This document shows, piece by piece, positions 1-8,259 of a DNA stretch of 64,000 nt (positions are counted from its first letter, which is position 1; every line of letters begins with the position of its first letter). Source of the stretch: Corynebacterium mycetoides (GTDB lineage: Bacteria > Actinomycetota > Actinomycetes > Mycobacteriales > Mycobacteriaceae); NCBI RefSeq assembly GCF_900103625.1, contig NZ_LT629700.1, positions 1,798,001 to 1,862,000 of the forward strand, in the 5' to 3' direction. Both the position numbers and the translations under genes were made by a program. The notes beneath the pieces are model-generated. The model was not told the origin of the DNA. It was given only the letters and a program-made list of their open reading frames with translations, and did not search any database.

Positions 1-811
1 CATCGCTGTAGGAGTCTTCTCCACCCTCGGTGTTCTGGCGCTGACAGGGCGGCGCGAAAAATCGGAGGCAGCGGAATGGTTTCTGCGCGAAGGGCCAATC
101 GCCACCGGTGGCGACAACATCGTCAATGTCATCCTGGTGGAGTTCCGTGCCTTCGACACCCTCGGTGAGCTCACCGTGCTCGGCGTCGCCGGCATCACCG
201 TGGCGGTCATGTTGCGCTCCCGCCCGCTTCAGCCGCGGGGCAACGCACGGCTGAACAAGCTATCGCCAGTTTCGGACCCGGAGAACAACGTGGTCTTCCT
301 GCGCGCGGCAGCGCGTGTGATCCTGCCGCTTATCGCGATCATCTCTGTGGTGCTGTTCTTCCGCGGTCACAACTCATCGGGTGGTGGATTCGTTGCCGCA
401 CTCGTCGGGGCAGGCGGGTTCGCGCTGCTCTACCTCATGGCGCCCACTGACCAGGCCGCCAAAGTGCGGTGGCCGTACATGACCCTCATCGGCGCTGGCA
501 TTACCATCGGCGCCGCCACCGGTCTGCTCGGCTACTTCGAGGGGTCCTACCTGACCCCGCTACACGCCTACGTCTTCGGCATCCACCTGACCACCGCGCT
601 CATCTTCGATCTCGGTGTCTACCTCGCCGTCCTCGGTGTCATCCTTGCAGCGATCAATCTCGCTGGCATTCCCGCAGATGACCCAGGGGAACCAGATGAC
701 GGGGTTCCCGAGGCCGGCCAGGGTGACGTCGGGCTCATCGTCGATGGAGAACAACTGCCGATACCCGCCGGCGCTCACCCCGCCGCAGAGGACGAAAGGA
801 CAAACGCATGA
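1..811 (+). CDS. mnhA: Na+/H+ antiporter subunit A with fused B domain (C-terminal part)
   Basis: Partial gene: the reading frame is open from base 2 and the start lies upstream of the window. The visible part begins with the end of an MrpA/MnhA subunit, including the conserved NIVNVILVEFRAFDTLGE stretch, and continues without a stop into an MnhB-like domain with four hydrophobic segments and a FFRGHNSSGGGF motif. This MrpA-MrpB fusion is common in actinobacteria. The product is the large membrane subunit of the multisubunit cation/proton antiporter that expels Na+ and balances pH. The stop overlaps the mnhC start by four bases (ATGA), so the genes are translationally coupled. Family assignment is secure; only the length is unknown. 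Confidence 0.93.
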   Translation, partial: IAVGVFSTLGVLALTGRREKSEAAEWFLREGPIATGGDNIVNVILVEFRAFDTLGELTVLGVAGITVAVMLRSRPLQPRGNARLNKLSPVSDPENNVVFLRAAARVILPLIAIISVVLFFRGHNSSGGGFVAALVGAGGFALLYLMAPTDQAAKVRWPYMTLIGAGITIGAATGLLGYFEGSYLTPLHAYVFGIHLTTALIFDLGVYLAVLGVILAAINLAGIPADDPGEPDDGVPEAGQGDVGLIVDGEQLPIPAGAHPAAEDERTNA

Positions 812-1230
812 TCCTCGCACTATCAGTGGGCATACTCATGGCGGGTGCCGTGTACCTCATGATGCGGCCCGACATGTTCCGCATCACCATCGGTTTCGTC
901 ATGCTCAGCCACGCCGCCAACCTGGTGATCATGTCGGCGGGAGGTGTGTCGTGGCGGGGCGAGCCTTTCGGCGCACACGACGACACAACCGGTGCTGCCG
1001 ACCCGCTGCCCCAGGCCTTTGTGCTCACCGCGATCGTCATTTCCTTTTCCATCACCATCGTCATGCTCGTGTCATCCGTGATCGGCAAACCGGGTGACGC
1101 CACCCGAGCGGACGACGACGTCTCCCGCGAATCGCCCCGGCGCCCAGATGCGGACGATGTCGATGAGCTTTACCACGAGCTCGCGCCCGACGCCCGTGCG
1201 ACACCCGAGGTAGGGGACAAGACGCGATGA
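808..1230 (+). CDS. mnhC: Na+/H+ antiporter subunit C
   Basis: 140 residues. Three membrane helices, related to NuoK, with the MnhC-type core (GFVMLSHAANLVIMSAGG, then a segment around DPLPQAFVLTAIVISFSIT). The charged C-terminal tail of about 45 residues, rich in Asp, Arg and Pro, is a cytoplasmic extension typical of actinobacterial versions. The ATG overlaps the mnhA stop by four bases and the stop overlaps mnhD in the same way. It works as a small membrane subunit of the Mrp complex. Confidence 0.94.
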   Translation: MILALSVGILMAGAVYLMMRPDMFRITIGFVMLSHAANLVIMSAGGVSWRGEPFGAHDDTTGAADPLPQAFVLTAIVISFSITIVMLVSSVIGKPGDATRADDDVSRESPRRPDADDVDELYHELAPDARATPEVGDKTR

Positions 1231-2738
1231 TGTTTACCTACGACTTCGTGAGTACTTACCTGGCTCTCTTCGTCGCCATTCCCCTCATCTGTGCCGGAGT
1301 GCTGGTTATCGCTGCACGAGTGCAGTGGCTGCAGTACGTCGTCATGTTTGCCACGCTGGCGCTGAGCCTACTGGCCTCGGGTGGGTTAATCGCCGGCACC
1401 GCAGACGGCACCACGTATGCCAAGGGCACGGGAAGCTGGCCGTTCGGTATCGCGATCCCGTTCGCTGCCGACATGTTTTCCGCGCTCATGCTGACGACAA
1501 CGGGCATCCTGGCGATCGTGTGCGCCTGGTTCGCGGTCGCGAGCGGGTACGCCCGAGAGCGCTACTTCGCCCCGCTTGTGCTGGTGCTCATGACGGGTGT
1601 CAACGGCGCGATCCTGACCGCGGATATCTTCAACTTCTTCGTTTTCCTCGAAGTGATGCTCTTGCCTTCCTACGGGTTGTACGTCTACACAATTCACCGC
1701 CGTGGCGGCAACATCATGGTTGGTGGAGTGCGGCTGTTCATTACCGCCAACCTGTTGGCATCAACCATGTTCCTCACCGGCGTGGCGCTGATCTACGGAA
1801 CGGCCGGGTCCGTCAACCTCGCGCAGTTGCAGGGCGCCGCGGCGCAAGACCCCGCGGTGGCGATTGCGACCAGCGTGGTCATGCTCTCCATGTTGACCAA
1901 AGCGTCGGTTGTCCCGGTTCACTCCTGGCTCGCACGCTCCTACCCGTACACGTCGCCGGCGGTGACAGCGCTGTTCTCCGGCTTGCACACTAAGGTTGCC
2001 GTGTACATTCTGTACCGCATCTACGCCGTGCTTTTCGACGGCGATGAACGCTTCCTCTGGATCCTCGTCGCACTCTTCTCCCTGACGATGCTGATCGGCG
2101 TGCTCGGCGCAGTGGGGGAGAAAGACGCCCGCTCCATTTTGACCTTCCACATGGTGTCCCAGCTCGGCTACATTCTGCTGGGGCTGGCGATATTTACCGA
2201 GCTCGGACTCGTCGCAGGCATCTTCTACCTGGTGCACCACATGCTTGTGAAGGCCTCTCTGTTCATGTCTACCGGCGCCATTGAGGTGACGTACGGGACC
2301 GGCAAGATCGGAGCCCTGGCGGGGATGGCTCGGCGCGAGCCGTGGATGGGCGTTGCGTTTTTCGCGGCCGCGTTGTCCCTTGCGGGCATCCCGCCGTTCT
2401 CCGGTTTCGTGGCGAAGTTCTCGCTCATGCTCGCGGCGTACGAAAAGGGCGAGTTCTACGCCCTGGTAGTCATGGTTGTGGTGTCGTTGATCACGCTGCT
2501 GTCAATGCTCAAAATCTGGGACGGCATGTTCTGGGGGAGGGCAGAAAAGGCTGAGGTCGCGTCAGCTGACGACGGCCGAGCTCGTATCGGATTCTGGATG
2601 GGTGCCCCGGCCGTTATTCTCGCGGCGCTGACGCTGGCGATCGGACTGGGTGCGCAAGTCCTCATGGGATGGTCTGAAGTAGCGGCGCAGAATCTGTTGG
2701 ACACTTCCGGTTACGTGAATGCGGTGATGAACGGATGA
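1227..2738 (+). CDS. mnhD: Na+/H+ antiporter subunit D
   Basis: 503 residues and about 14 membrane helices. Belongs to the NuoL/M/N family of proton-translocating subunits; the motifs VMLSMLTKASVVPVHSWL, SGLHTKVAVY and a lysine-containing VHHMLVKASLFMS helix match the proton-channel helices of MrpD. Length is normal. Its ATG overlaps the mnhC stop (ATGATG) and its stop overlaps mnhE (ATGA). It should form a main ion path of the Mrp complex together with MnhA. Confidence 0.95.
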   Translation: MMFTYDFVSTYLALFVAIPLICAGVLVIAARVQWLQYVVMFATLALSLLASGGLIAGTADGTTYAKGTGSWPFGIAIPFAADMFSALMLTTTGILAIVCAWFAVASGYARERYFAPLVLVLMTGVNGAILTADIFNFFVFLEVMLLPSYGLYVYTIHRRGGNIMVGGVRLFITANLLASTMFLTGVALIYGTAGSVNLAQLQGAAAQDPAVAIATSVVMLSMLTKASVVPVHSWLARSYPYTSPAVTALFSGLHTKVAVYILYRIYAVLFDGDERFLWILVALFSLTMLIGVLGAVGEKDARSILTFHMVSQLGYILLGLAIFTELGLVAGIFYLVHHMLVKASLFMSTGAIEVTYGTGKIGALAGMARREPWMGVAFFAAALSLAGIPPFSGFVAKFSLMLAAYEKGEFYALVVMVVVSLITLLSMLKIWDGMFWGRAEKAEVASADDGRARIGFWMGAPAVILAALTLAIGLGAQVLMGWSEVAAQNLLDTSGYVNAVMNG

Positions 2739-3115
2739 AAGATTTTCTAACGTGGCCGTTTAGGATCCTCGGGTTCTGGGCCTGGTACGCAAAAGAGTTC
2801 GCAGTGGCGAATGTTGCGGTGATTAAGGACGTGGTCACCGTAGGCAACGACGCGACGCCCTCCATCGTGAGGCTTGAGTGCTTAAGCTTCACGGAAGGGT
2901 TCTACACCCTGCTGGCGTCGCTGATCACGATCACACCCGGCACGCTCGTAGTGGGCGCCGGCGACACAACAAGCAAGGGGGTGCGCGTGATGTATGTTCA
3001 TGCGTTGTACTACACCGACATGGATGAACTGCGCGCGGACCTTCGCGAAATGGAGGAGCGCATGCTCAAGGGCCTGATGCTTCGCCCCAAGCTGAACAAG
3101 GAGGCCACGTTGTGA
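2735..3115 (+). CDS. mnhE: Na+/H+ antiporter subunit E
   Basis: 126 residues, shorter than the roughly 158 of Bacillus MrpE. The diagnostic MnhE core is present: a membrane segment followed by SLITITPGTLVVG, then a soluble tail with VRVMYVHALYY and a helix rich in Glu, Arg and Met. It starts with ATG overlapping the mnhD stop and ends overlapping the GTG of mnhF. Confidence 0.92.
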   Translation: MKDFLTWPFRILGFWAWYAKEFAVANVAVIKDVVTVGNDATPSIVRLECLSFTEGFYTLLASLITITPGTLVVGAGDTTSKGVRVMYVHALYYTDMDELRADLREMEERMLKGLMLRPKLNKEATL

Positions 3116-3369
3116 TAGCGGTTGAAATTGCGATCGTGATTTTCGGGTTGTGCGCCATGCCAGCCGGCTACAGGATGCTCGTCGGCCCGTCACGGGCGGA
3201 TCGGGCGACGGCAGCGGACTTAATGGTGTTCTTGCTCATCGGCATGGTTGCCTTGATTGGTTTCCGCAACAGCTCCGGCTACACCCTCGACATTGTCCTG
3301 GTTGCGGCGCTCGTGGCATTTTTGTCTACGGTGTCGTACGCTCGCGTGCTGCTGCGGGGTGATCGCTGA
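3112..3369 (+). CDS. mnhF: Na+/H+ antiporter subunit F
   Basis: 85 residues, three membrane helices, with the MnhF signature RMLVGPSRADRATAADL near the first loop. The start is GTG, chosen because it gives GTGA overlap with mnhE and the family-typical length. The stop and the mnhG start share one base (TGATG). Confidence 0.92.
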   Translation: MIAVEIAIVIFGLCAMPAGYRMLVGPSRADRATAADLMVFLLIGMVALIGFRNSSGYTLDIVLVAALVAFLSTVSYARVLLRGDR

Positions 3370-3749
3370 TGGACATCATGGACGTCATTGGTGATGTGTT
3401 GGTCATCTTCGGGGCACTCAACTTCGCGATTTGCGCCATGGGTTTGATCACTTTCTATGATTTCTATGCGCGCGTCTCGGCTGTGGGCACCGCGGCCGGG
3501 TTCGGAATTTCCTTCGTCGTTCTCGGTGTGTGGTTCAAGGATCCTTCGCTGGCGGGCTTTTTCGTCGCGCTCGTTGCGATTCTGTTGCTGCTGGGAACGT
3601 CCGCGCTGGGGTCGATGTTTATCGCGAGGTCCGCGGCGTTGCGGGGAACGCAGATGACCCGACCTGTGGCCGATGAACTGGGCGTTCTTACCCCGGAGCA
3701 GTTTGAAGCGCGCATGAGCGGGCGCGATGCGCCGGTGGAGGAGCGCTAG
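3369..3749 (+). CDS. mnhG: Na+/H+ antiporter subunit G
   Basis: 126 residues. Three membrane helices with the PhaG/MnhG pattern (GLITFYDFYARVSAVGTAAGFG, then GTSALGSMFIARSA). The tail of about 30 residues is charged. This is the last gene of the mnh operon; no strong terminator follows, and the next gene has its own -10 box 46 bases downstream. Confidence 0.92.
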   Translation: MDIMDVIGDVLVIFGALNFAICAMGLITFYDFYARVSAVGTAAGFGISFVVLGVWFKDPSLAGFFVALVAILLLLGTSALGSMFIARSAALRGTQMTRPVADELGVLTPEQFEARMSGRDAPVEER

Positions 3750-3794
3750 CTGTACCCAACGGTGCGCCTCCTCCGTTCTCGCTGTACGCGGCGT

Positions 3795-3800
3795 TATATT
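3795..3800 (+). promoter_or_regulatory. -10 box of the YhgE/Pip-like gene, probably leaderless
   Basis: TATATT lies seven bases before the ATG at 3808, with no Shine-Dalgarno sequence between them. That spacing places the transcription start at or next to the A of ATG. Confidence 0.5.
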
Positions 3801-3807
3801 GCCTTGC

Positions 3808-5193
3808 ATGAAATGGCGTCTTCTCGTAGCCCTAGTCATTGCGATTGCTGGGGCCTTTTTGCCGATGTCCCCGGTGAGCACGTGGTCGTCGGGCGATGAG
3901 GCGACGGGCGCGCCGCGGGTGACCCCCGGGCCCGATGGGCTTGTCGACGCCCGTCGCGCCGCCGGCGAGGCCGCCGCGAACGCCAGCATGCTCACCAGCG
4001 GCACCGGCCAGCTCAAGGACGGCGTGGTCACGCTCGACGAGGGCTCGACTGCGCTTGTCGACGGCATCGCTGCCGCGAACACGGGTGCGGCCCAGCTCTC
4101 CAACGGGATGGTGGAGCTGCAGGCGGGGACGGGCCAGCTCGCCGCGGGCGCTACCCGCGTGGCCGATGGCGTCGGCGGCGTGGTGGACCAGGTTGTCGGT
4201 TTCGAGGCGGTCCGCGGCCAAGTGCTGTCCACGATCGATTCCGCCCTGGAGCGGATGAAGGATGCTCGGGACCCGGAGGTCATCCAGGCGCGCGAAGCCC
4301 TGCAGGGGCTGCGGGAGCAGGCGCGGACCGCGCAGTTGCCGGCGGACGCGGTGTCGCGGCTCACCGAGCTGAAAAACGGCTCGCGCGAGGTGGCCAACCA
4401 GCTCTCAGTGCCCGGCTACGCCTACCATGACGGCGTCTACTCGGCGACCAATGGCGCCGCGCAATTGGCGAGCGGTCTCAACGAACTCAACAACGGCGCC
4501 GCCCCAGCGCAGGACGGCATCAAGCAGCTTCGCGACGGCTCCGAGAAGCTCGACGAGATGGCCGTGAAGACGGCGGACTCCATCGACACGGTACGCCGCG
4601 CGATTCCGGCCCCGGAGCCCGTTGCGGCGTCGTCAGGCCAGGCGGAGCAGGGCGCGCCGGCGTCGGCGCTCGCTCCGCTGGCGGCGATGCTGATCGCCGC
4701 GCTGGTCACCATCGGCGGCCTCGCGCTCGCCGTCGCTGTCGCCTTCCTGCCTGGACGGAAGTGGTGGGCCGTCGCCGCCGGCACCGGGTTCCTCACGCTG
4801 ATTGGGCTCGTGCTGGTGATGGTGCTGGGCGTGTCCCTCTCCCCGCTCGCCGTTGCTACCGCGGCGCTCGCGCTCGCACTGTCCACTCTCGCTGCGGCTG
4901 GTGTCAGCTGGATGCTGATGGCGGTCTTCGGCACGAAGGCCGGTTTGGGAGCCGCCGCCGTGATTACCGTGGCCGAGATCGGACTTGTCGGGTGGGTGTG
5001 GAAGTCCGCCGCGGCTGGGGCCGTGTCCTCCGTCGCCGCTGCCGTGTCGAGCGCGCTGCCGATGCACTGGCTTACGGCCGCGCTGTCGGCGGCGGGCAAC
5101 GGTGGGTCCACCACCGCGCTGTGGGTCGGAATCGGCCTGAGCGCGGCCATCGCGGTGCTCGGCCTGATCGGCGTGAACCGAACCCGAGCGTAA
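3808..5193 (+). CDS. YhgE/Pip-like membrane protein with X-GA repeat domain
   Basis: 461 residues from the ATG at 3808; an ATG further upstream in the same frame (3727) lies inside mnhG and is unlikely. One N-terminal helix (residues 2-20) is followed by a long extracytoplasmic coiled region with repeated Gly-Ala-rich heptad-like motifs (GTGQLKDG, NTGAAQLSNG, GTGQLAAG, NNGAAPAQDG), then about six helices in the last 180 residues. This architecture resembles YhgE/Pip proteins, which occur with ESX-like or phage-receptor functions, but the N-terminal half is much shorter. No function is assigned. Two copies of the GCTTRTCGACG 11-mer lie in the gene (3939, 4053). Confidence 0.75.
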   Translation: MKWRLLVALVIAIAGAFLPMSPVSTWSSGDEATGAPRVTPGPDGLVDARRAAGEAAANASMLTSGTGQLKDGVVTLDEGSTALVDGIAAANTGAAQLSNGMVELQAGTGQLAAGATRVADGVGGVVDQVVGFEAVRGQVLSTIDSALERMKDARDPEVIQAREALQGLREQARTAQLPADAVSRLTELKNGSREVANQLSVPGYAYHDGVYSATNGAAQLASGLNELNNGAAPAQDGIKQLRDGSEKLDEMAVKTADSIDTVRRAIPAPEPVAASSGQAEQGAPASALAPLAAMLIAALVTIGGLALAVAVAFLPGRKWWAVAAGTGFLTLIGLVLVMVLGVSLSPLAVATAALALALSTLAAAGVSWMLMAVFGTKAGLGAAAVITVAEIGLVGWVWKSAAAGAVSSVAAAVSSALPMHWLTAALSAAGNGGSTTALWVGIGLSAAIAVLGLIGVNRTRA

Positions 5194-5229
5194 ATTCCCG
5201 CCCGCGTCGCCTCTCCGCGTGATATACGT

Positions 5230-5246
5230 TACAGAGCAGTTCTGTA
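5230..5246. promoter_or_regulatory. Inverted repeat, possible operator upstream of the symporter remnant
   Basis: TACAGA-GCAGT-TCTGTA is a perfect 6-bp inverted repeat with a 5-base gap, in the short spacer between two plus-strand genes and about 35 bases before the symporter start. Its position suggests a repressor site over the promoter. No regulator is identified. Confidence 0.35.
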
Positions 5247-5280
5247 CATCTAGGGAGTTGGCGCTGTTGGCCAGAGCCCA

Positions 5281-6038
5281 TTGATCGAAATCGGCTTGCC
5301 GATCGCCCTGTTCGTCATCATGATCGGCATTGGCCTGAGCCTGACCAGCGCCGATTTTGCTTTCCACGCGCGGCGCCCGAGGGCGTCGGTAGTCGGGCTC
5401 ATCGGACAGCTCACGTTGCCTCCGTTGATGGCCCTCGGCATCGCGTGGGCGTTTGGACTAGCCCCGCTCATGGCGCTTGGGGTAGTGCTTGTGGCTGCTG
5501 CCCCCGGGGGAGCGACGTCGAACCTCGCGACCTACCTGGCGCGCGGCTCGGTCGCGCTGCTCATCGGCGTGATCCTCACCCCGGTGGCCATCGGCATGGT
5601 GCTGCGCGCGAAGCAGCCGCAGCTGGCAGAGAAGATCGAGCGTTTCGTCGGCATGGTCGGCGTGATTGTGCTGGTGCTGCTCATCGCTGGAGCCCCAGTC
5701 GCTGGCCTGCTCAACGTCTGCCTCATCCTCATCGGTGGGCTCGTCGGCTGGCTCGGCAGGCTGGACGTGAAAGACCAGCTTGCGATCACATTTATTACAG
5801 CATCCGCAACACCACGCTCGCCATGGTGCTGGCGTTTACGGTGATGCAGAAGCCTGAGGTTGGCGTGGTCTCCGCGGTGTACTCGATCGTCATGTACGTG
5901 AACATGTTCCTCGTCATCGCGGCGGGCAGGCGGATGGTGGCCCGAAACGCCGCGACGCAGGGCGTGCACGGCGATACAGTGGGCGGCGAGAGGAGCCGCG
6001 CATATGGATCAACGAAAACCGACGTCGTAGTGGGATAA
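5281..6038 (+). pseudogene. Bile acid:sodium symporter (BASS) family, frameshifted
   Basis: The first frame starts with TTG at 5281 and gives 187 residues. It matches the N-terminal BASS core (an APGGATSNL sodium-site motif) until about base 5788, where the meaningful translation moves to another frame: IRNTTLAMVLAFTVMQKPE and the last helix are read there, ending at 6038. Adding one base near 5788-5791 would restore an ITFDYSIRNTTLA-type junction. The segment after the SVAL motif (about residue 94) also passes directly into sequence normally some 40-50 residues further on, so an internal deletion is likely too. Even rejoined, the protein would be about 252 residues against the usual 290-330. 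A sequencing error could explain the frameshift but not the deletion. Confidence 0.7.
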
Positions 6039-6630
6039 CCACCCGCGCTTTCAGGAGCACCCCGAACCCAGCCCGGAGGAGTCGCAACGGAAGCTGACTT
6101 CCTACGAAAGCATCGTCGTCGTCCGCGCGGGCCGTGGGTTCAGCCCGACCTACAGCCTTGACGACGACACCGGCCAGCGCATCGGGGAAGTCACCCGCGT
6201 GAGCGAGGGGTTTTTCAAAAAACTCTTCACCCCGGCGAAATTCGCGATTACCGGCGACGGCGGCGTCTCGCTGACCCTGACCCGCAGCGGGAGTAGGTAC
6301 AGCATCACAACCCCTGGCGGCGAAGAGATCGCCACCGCGAAGGCGGGGAACGCGATCTTCCGCCACAAAATGGGCTCAACGATCAACGGCGCACCCTGCG
6401 GAATCGAGTTTTCCACGTCGCAGCTGACCGCCCGGCTCACTCTCGGCGCTCAACCCGCCGCCACCCTGCGCCGGCAGTGGGACGGGGTGTTAAAGGAATT
6501 CGGGTGCCCGCACAGGTGCACCCTGGGCTTCGAGCCCCACACCGACGAGCGGCTGCGCGGCGCAATCATCGGCATCGCCGTGGCGATCGACATGATGATC
6601 CTCGCCGAGCGGCAGGCCAGTTCGTCGTAG
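6004..6630 (+). pseudogene. Small LURP-one/Tubby-like protein with amber codon at position 9
   Basis: A good start (ATG at 6004, preceded by AGAGGAG) reads eight codons and meets TAG at 6028-6030. The same frame then stays open to 6630, and the residues before the next possible start (GTG at 6199) look like real protein, for example SYESIVVVRAGRGFSPTYSL. The whole would be about 208 residues. The beta-strand-rich pattern and turns (SRYSITTPGGEEIATAKAG) recall LURP-one-related/scramblase-like folds, but this is a weak guess. Either the gene is broken by a nonsense mutation or a 143-residue form is made from 6199. It directly follows another broken gene. Confidence 0.55.
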
Positions 6631-6635
6631 AAAGA

Positions 6636-6674
6636 ATCCGCACCGATAACACGAAAGTGTTTGTCAGTGCGGAT
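6636..6674 (-). terminator. Hairpin after tRNA-Pro
   Basis: ATCCGCAC and GTGCGGAT pair across an inner imperfect stem closed by GAAA. On the minus strand it lies just downstream of tRNA-Pro and is followed by TCTTTCT. It could also end plus-strand transcripts from the gene finishing at 6630. Confidence 0.6.
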
Positions 6675-6679
6675 GCGGT

Positions 6680-6756
<77 letters not shown>

Positions 6757-6848
6757 GCGTACGTGATGTACCCCGGATACATTACTCCAGCGCCGGGGGC
6801 GCTCCAAAACGCCTGCTCAGGCCCCGATTGCCACGATCGGGGCGCGAG

Positions 6849-7754
6849 TCAGCCCTCGCGCTCGGTGACGCGGATGAGCGCCGCCGACGGCCGGCAGAAG
6901 ATGCGCACGGGGGCGTACTTGGACGTGCCCAGCCCGTTGGACACCTCCATCCACATGCCGCCATAGCGGTGCATGCCGGAGGCGCGCTCACGGTCGATGT
7001 CGGCGTTGGTCACCAGCGCGCGCTCCCCGGGCAGGCAAATTTGCCCGCCGTGGGTGTGCCCGGCGAGCGCGAGGTCGTACCCGTCCGCCTCGAACGCGGA
7101 GAGCACCCGGCGGTACGGCGCGTGGAGCAGGCCGATGGATAGATCCGCGTCCGCGTTCGGGGTGCCGGCGATCTCCTCGTAGCGGTCCAGGTCGTGGTGG
7201 GGGTCGTCCACGCCCGCTAGGGCGAGACGGACGCCGGCCTCTTTGAACTCCAACCGCTGGTGCGTCGCGTCGCGCCAGCCGCGCTCGACGAACGCGGCCC
7301 GCATCCCCTCCCAGGGCAGATCCACGTAGGAGGGCTCCCGCTTGGAGCCGGAGAGATACTTCAGCGGGTTCACGGGCCGGGGCGCCCAGTAGTCGTTGGT
7401 GCCGAAGACGAACGCGCCGGGCCGATCCAGCAGCGGGCCGAGCGCCTCGAGCACGTAGGGTACGCCCCGCACGTCGGAGAGGTTGTCGCCCGTGTTGATC
7501 ACCAGGTCCGGGTTCAGCGCGTCGAGCGCGCTCACCCACGCGATCTTGTCGCGCTGACCCGGGATCATGTGCAGGTCGGAGACGTGCAGGATGGAAAACG
7601 CGTCCGCGCCGCGCAGGGTACCGGGCGCGAGCAGCGGCAGCCGGTACGTCTTCAACCGGAACTTGTGTAATTCGGCGGCGCCCCAGGTGAGCGTCGACAA
7701 GCCAGCGGCGACAGCCGCACCCGCCGCAAGGTAAACAGTGTGTCGAGTCTTCAT
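6849..7754 (-). CDS. Metallophosphoesterase, membrane-anchored
   Basis: 301 residues. A short N-terminal helix (about residues 5-24) anchors or exports the protein. The calcineurin-like motifs follow in order: HVSDLHM, NTGDNLSD, GTNDYW (GNHD-type, with Asn replaced by Thr and His by Asn), LLHAPY and AGHTHGGQ. This YkuE-like group hydrolyses phosphoesters, often of lipids or nucleotides; the substrate is unknown. The ATG at 7754 is chosen because a -10-like TAACGT lies eight bases before it; GGAGGG also touches it. Divergent from the YqeY-like gene, with 37 bases between the two starts. Confidence 0.85.
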   Translation of the reverse strand: MKTRHTVYLAAGAAVAAGLSTLTWGAAELHKFRLKTYRLPLLAPGTLRGADAFSILHVSDLHMIPGQRDKIAWVSALDALNPDLVINTGDNLSDVRGVPYVLEALGPLLDRPGAFVFGTNDYWAPRPVNPLKYLSGSKREPSYVDLPWEGMRAAFVERGWRDATHQRLEFKEAGVRLALAGVDDPHHDLDRYEEIAGTPNADADLSIGLLHAPYRRVLSAFEADGYDLALAGHTHGGQICLPGERALVTNADIDRERASGMHRYGGMWMEVSNGLGTSKYAPVRIFCRPSAALIRVTEREG

Positions 7755-7791
7755 CCCTCCCAACGTTACAGGTCGCGTAACCTGGGGACCC

Positions 7792-8241
7792 ATGAGTGAG
7801 CTGAAAGACAAAATCCGCGCCGATCTGAAAGAGGCCATGAAGGCCAAGGAGAAGCAGCGCACGGGCACCATCCGCATGCTGCTGGCAGCGATCCAGGCGG
7901 CGGAGACGGAGGGGTCCAAGCACGAGGTCACGGACGAGGAGATTCAAAAGATCATCGCCCGCGAGATCAAGAAGCGCCGCGGTTCCGCCGAGATCTACCG
8001 CGACAACGAGCGCGCCGATCTCGCCGACAACGAGCTCGCGGAGGCCGAGGTGCTCGAGGGCTACCAACCGCGCCAGCTCGACGACGCCGAGCTCGCCGAG
8101 CTTGTCGACGCCGCCGTGGCCGAGACCGGCGCGGAGTCCATGGCCCAGATGGGCGCCGTGATGAAGGCGGCGACGGCAAAGGCCGCCGGACGCGCCGACG
8201 GCAAGCGCCTCTCCGCCGCAGTGAAGGCCCGGCTGAGCTAG
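7792..8241 (+). CDS. GatB/YqeY domain protein
   Basis: 149 residues, the normal length for free-standing YqeY proteins. The helical N-terminal half contains RTGTIRMLLAAIQ and the C-terminal half has the conserved QMGAVMKAATAKAAGRADGK motif, the tRNA-binding tail domain of GatB. A role in tRNA amidotransfer is inferred from the domain only. The ATG lies eight bases after TAACCT, so the transcript is probably leaderless. Confidence 0.87.
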   Translation: MSELKDKIRADLKEAMKAKEKQRTGTIRMLLAAIQAAETEGSKHEVTDEEIQKIIAREIKKRRGSAEIYRDNERADLADNELAEAEVLEGYQPRQLDDAELAELVDAAVAETGAESMAQMGAVMKAATAKAAGRADGKRLSAAVKARLS

Positions 8242-8259
8242 CTTCGGGCCAGCGAGCGG

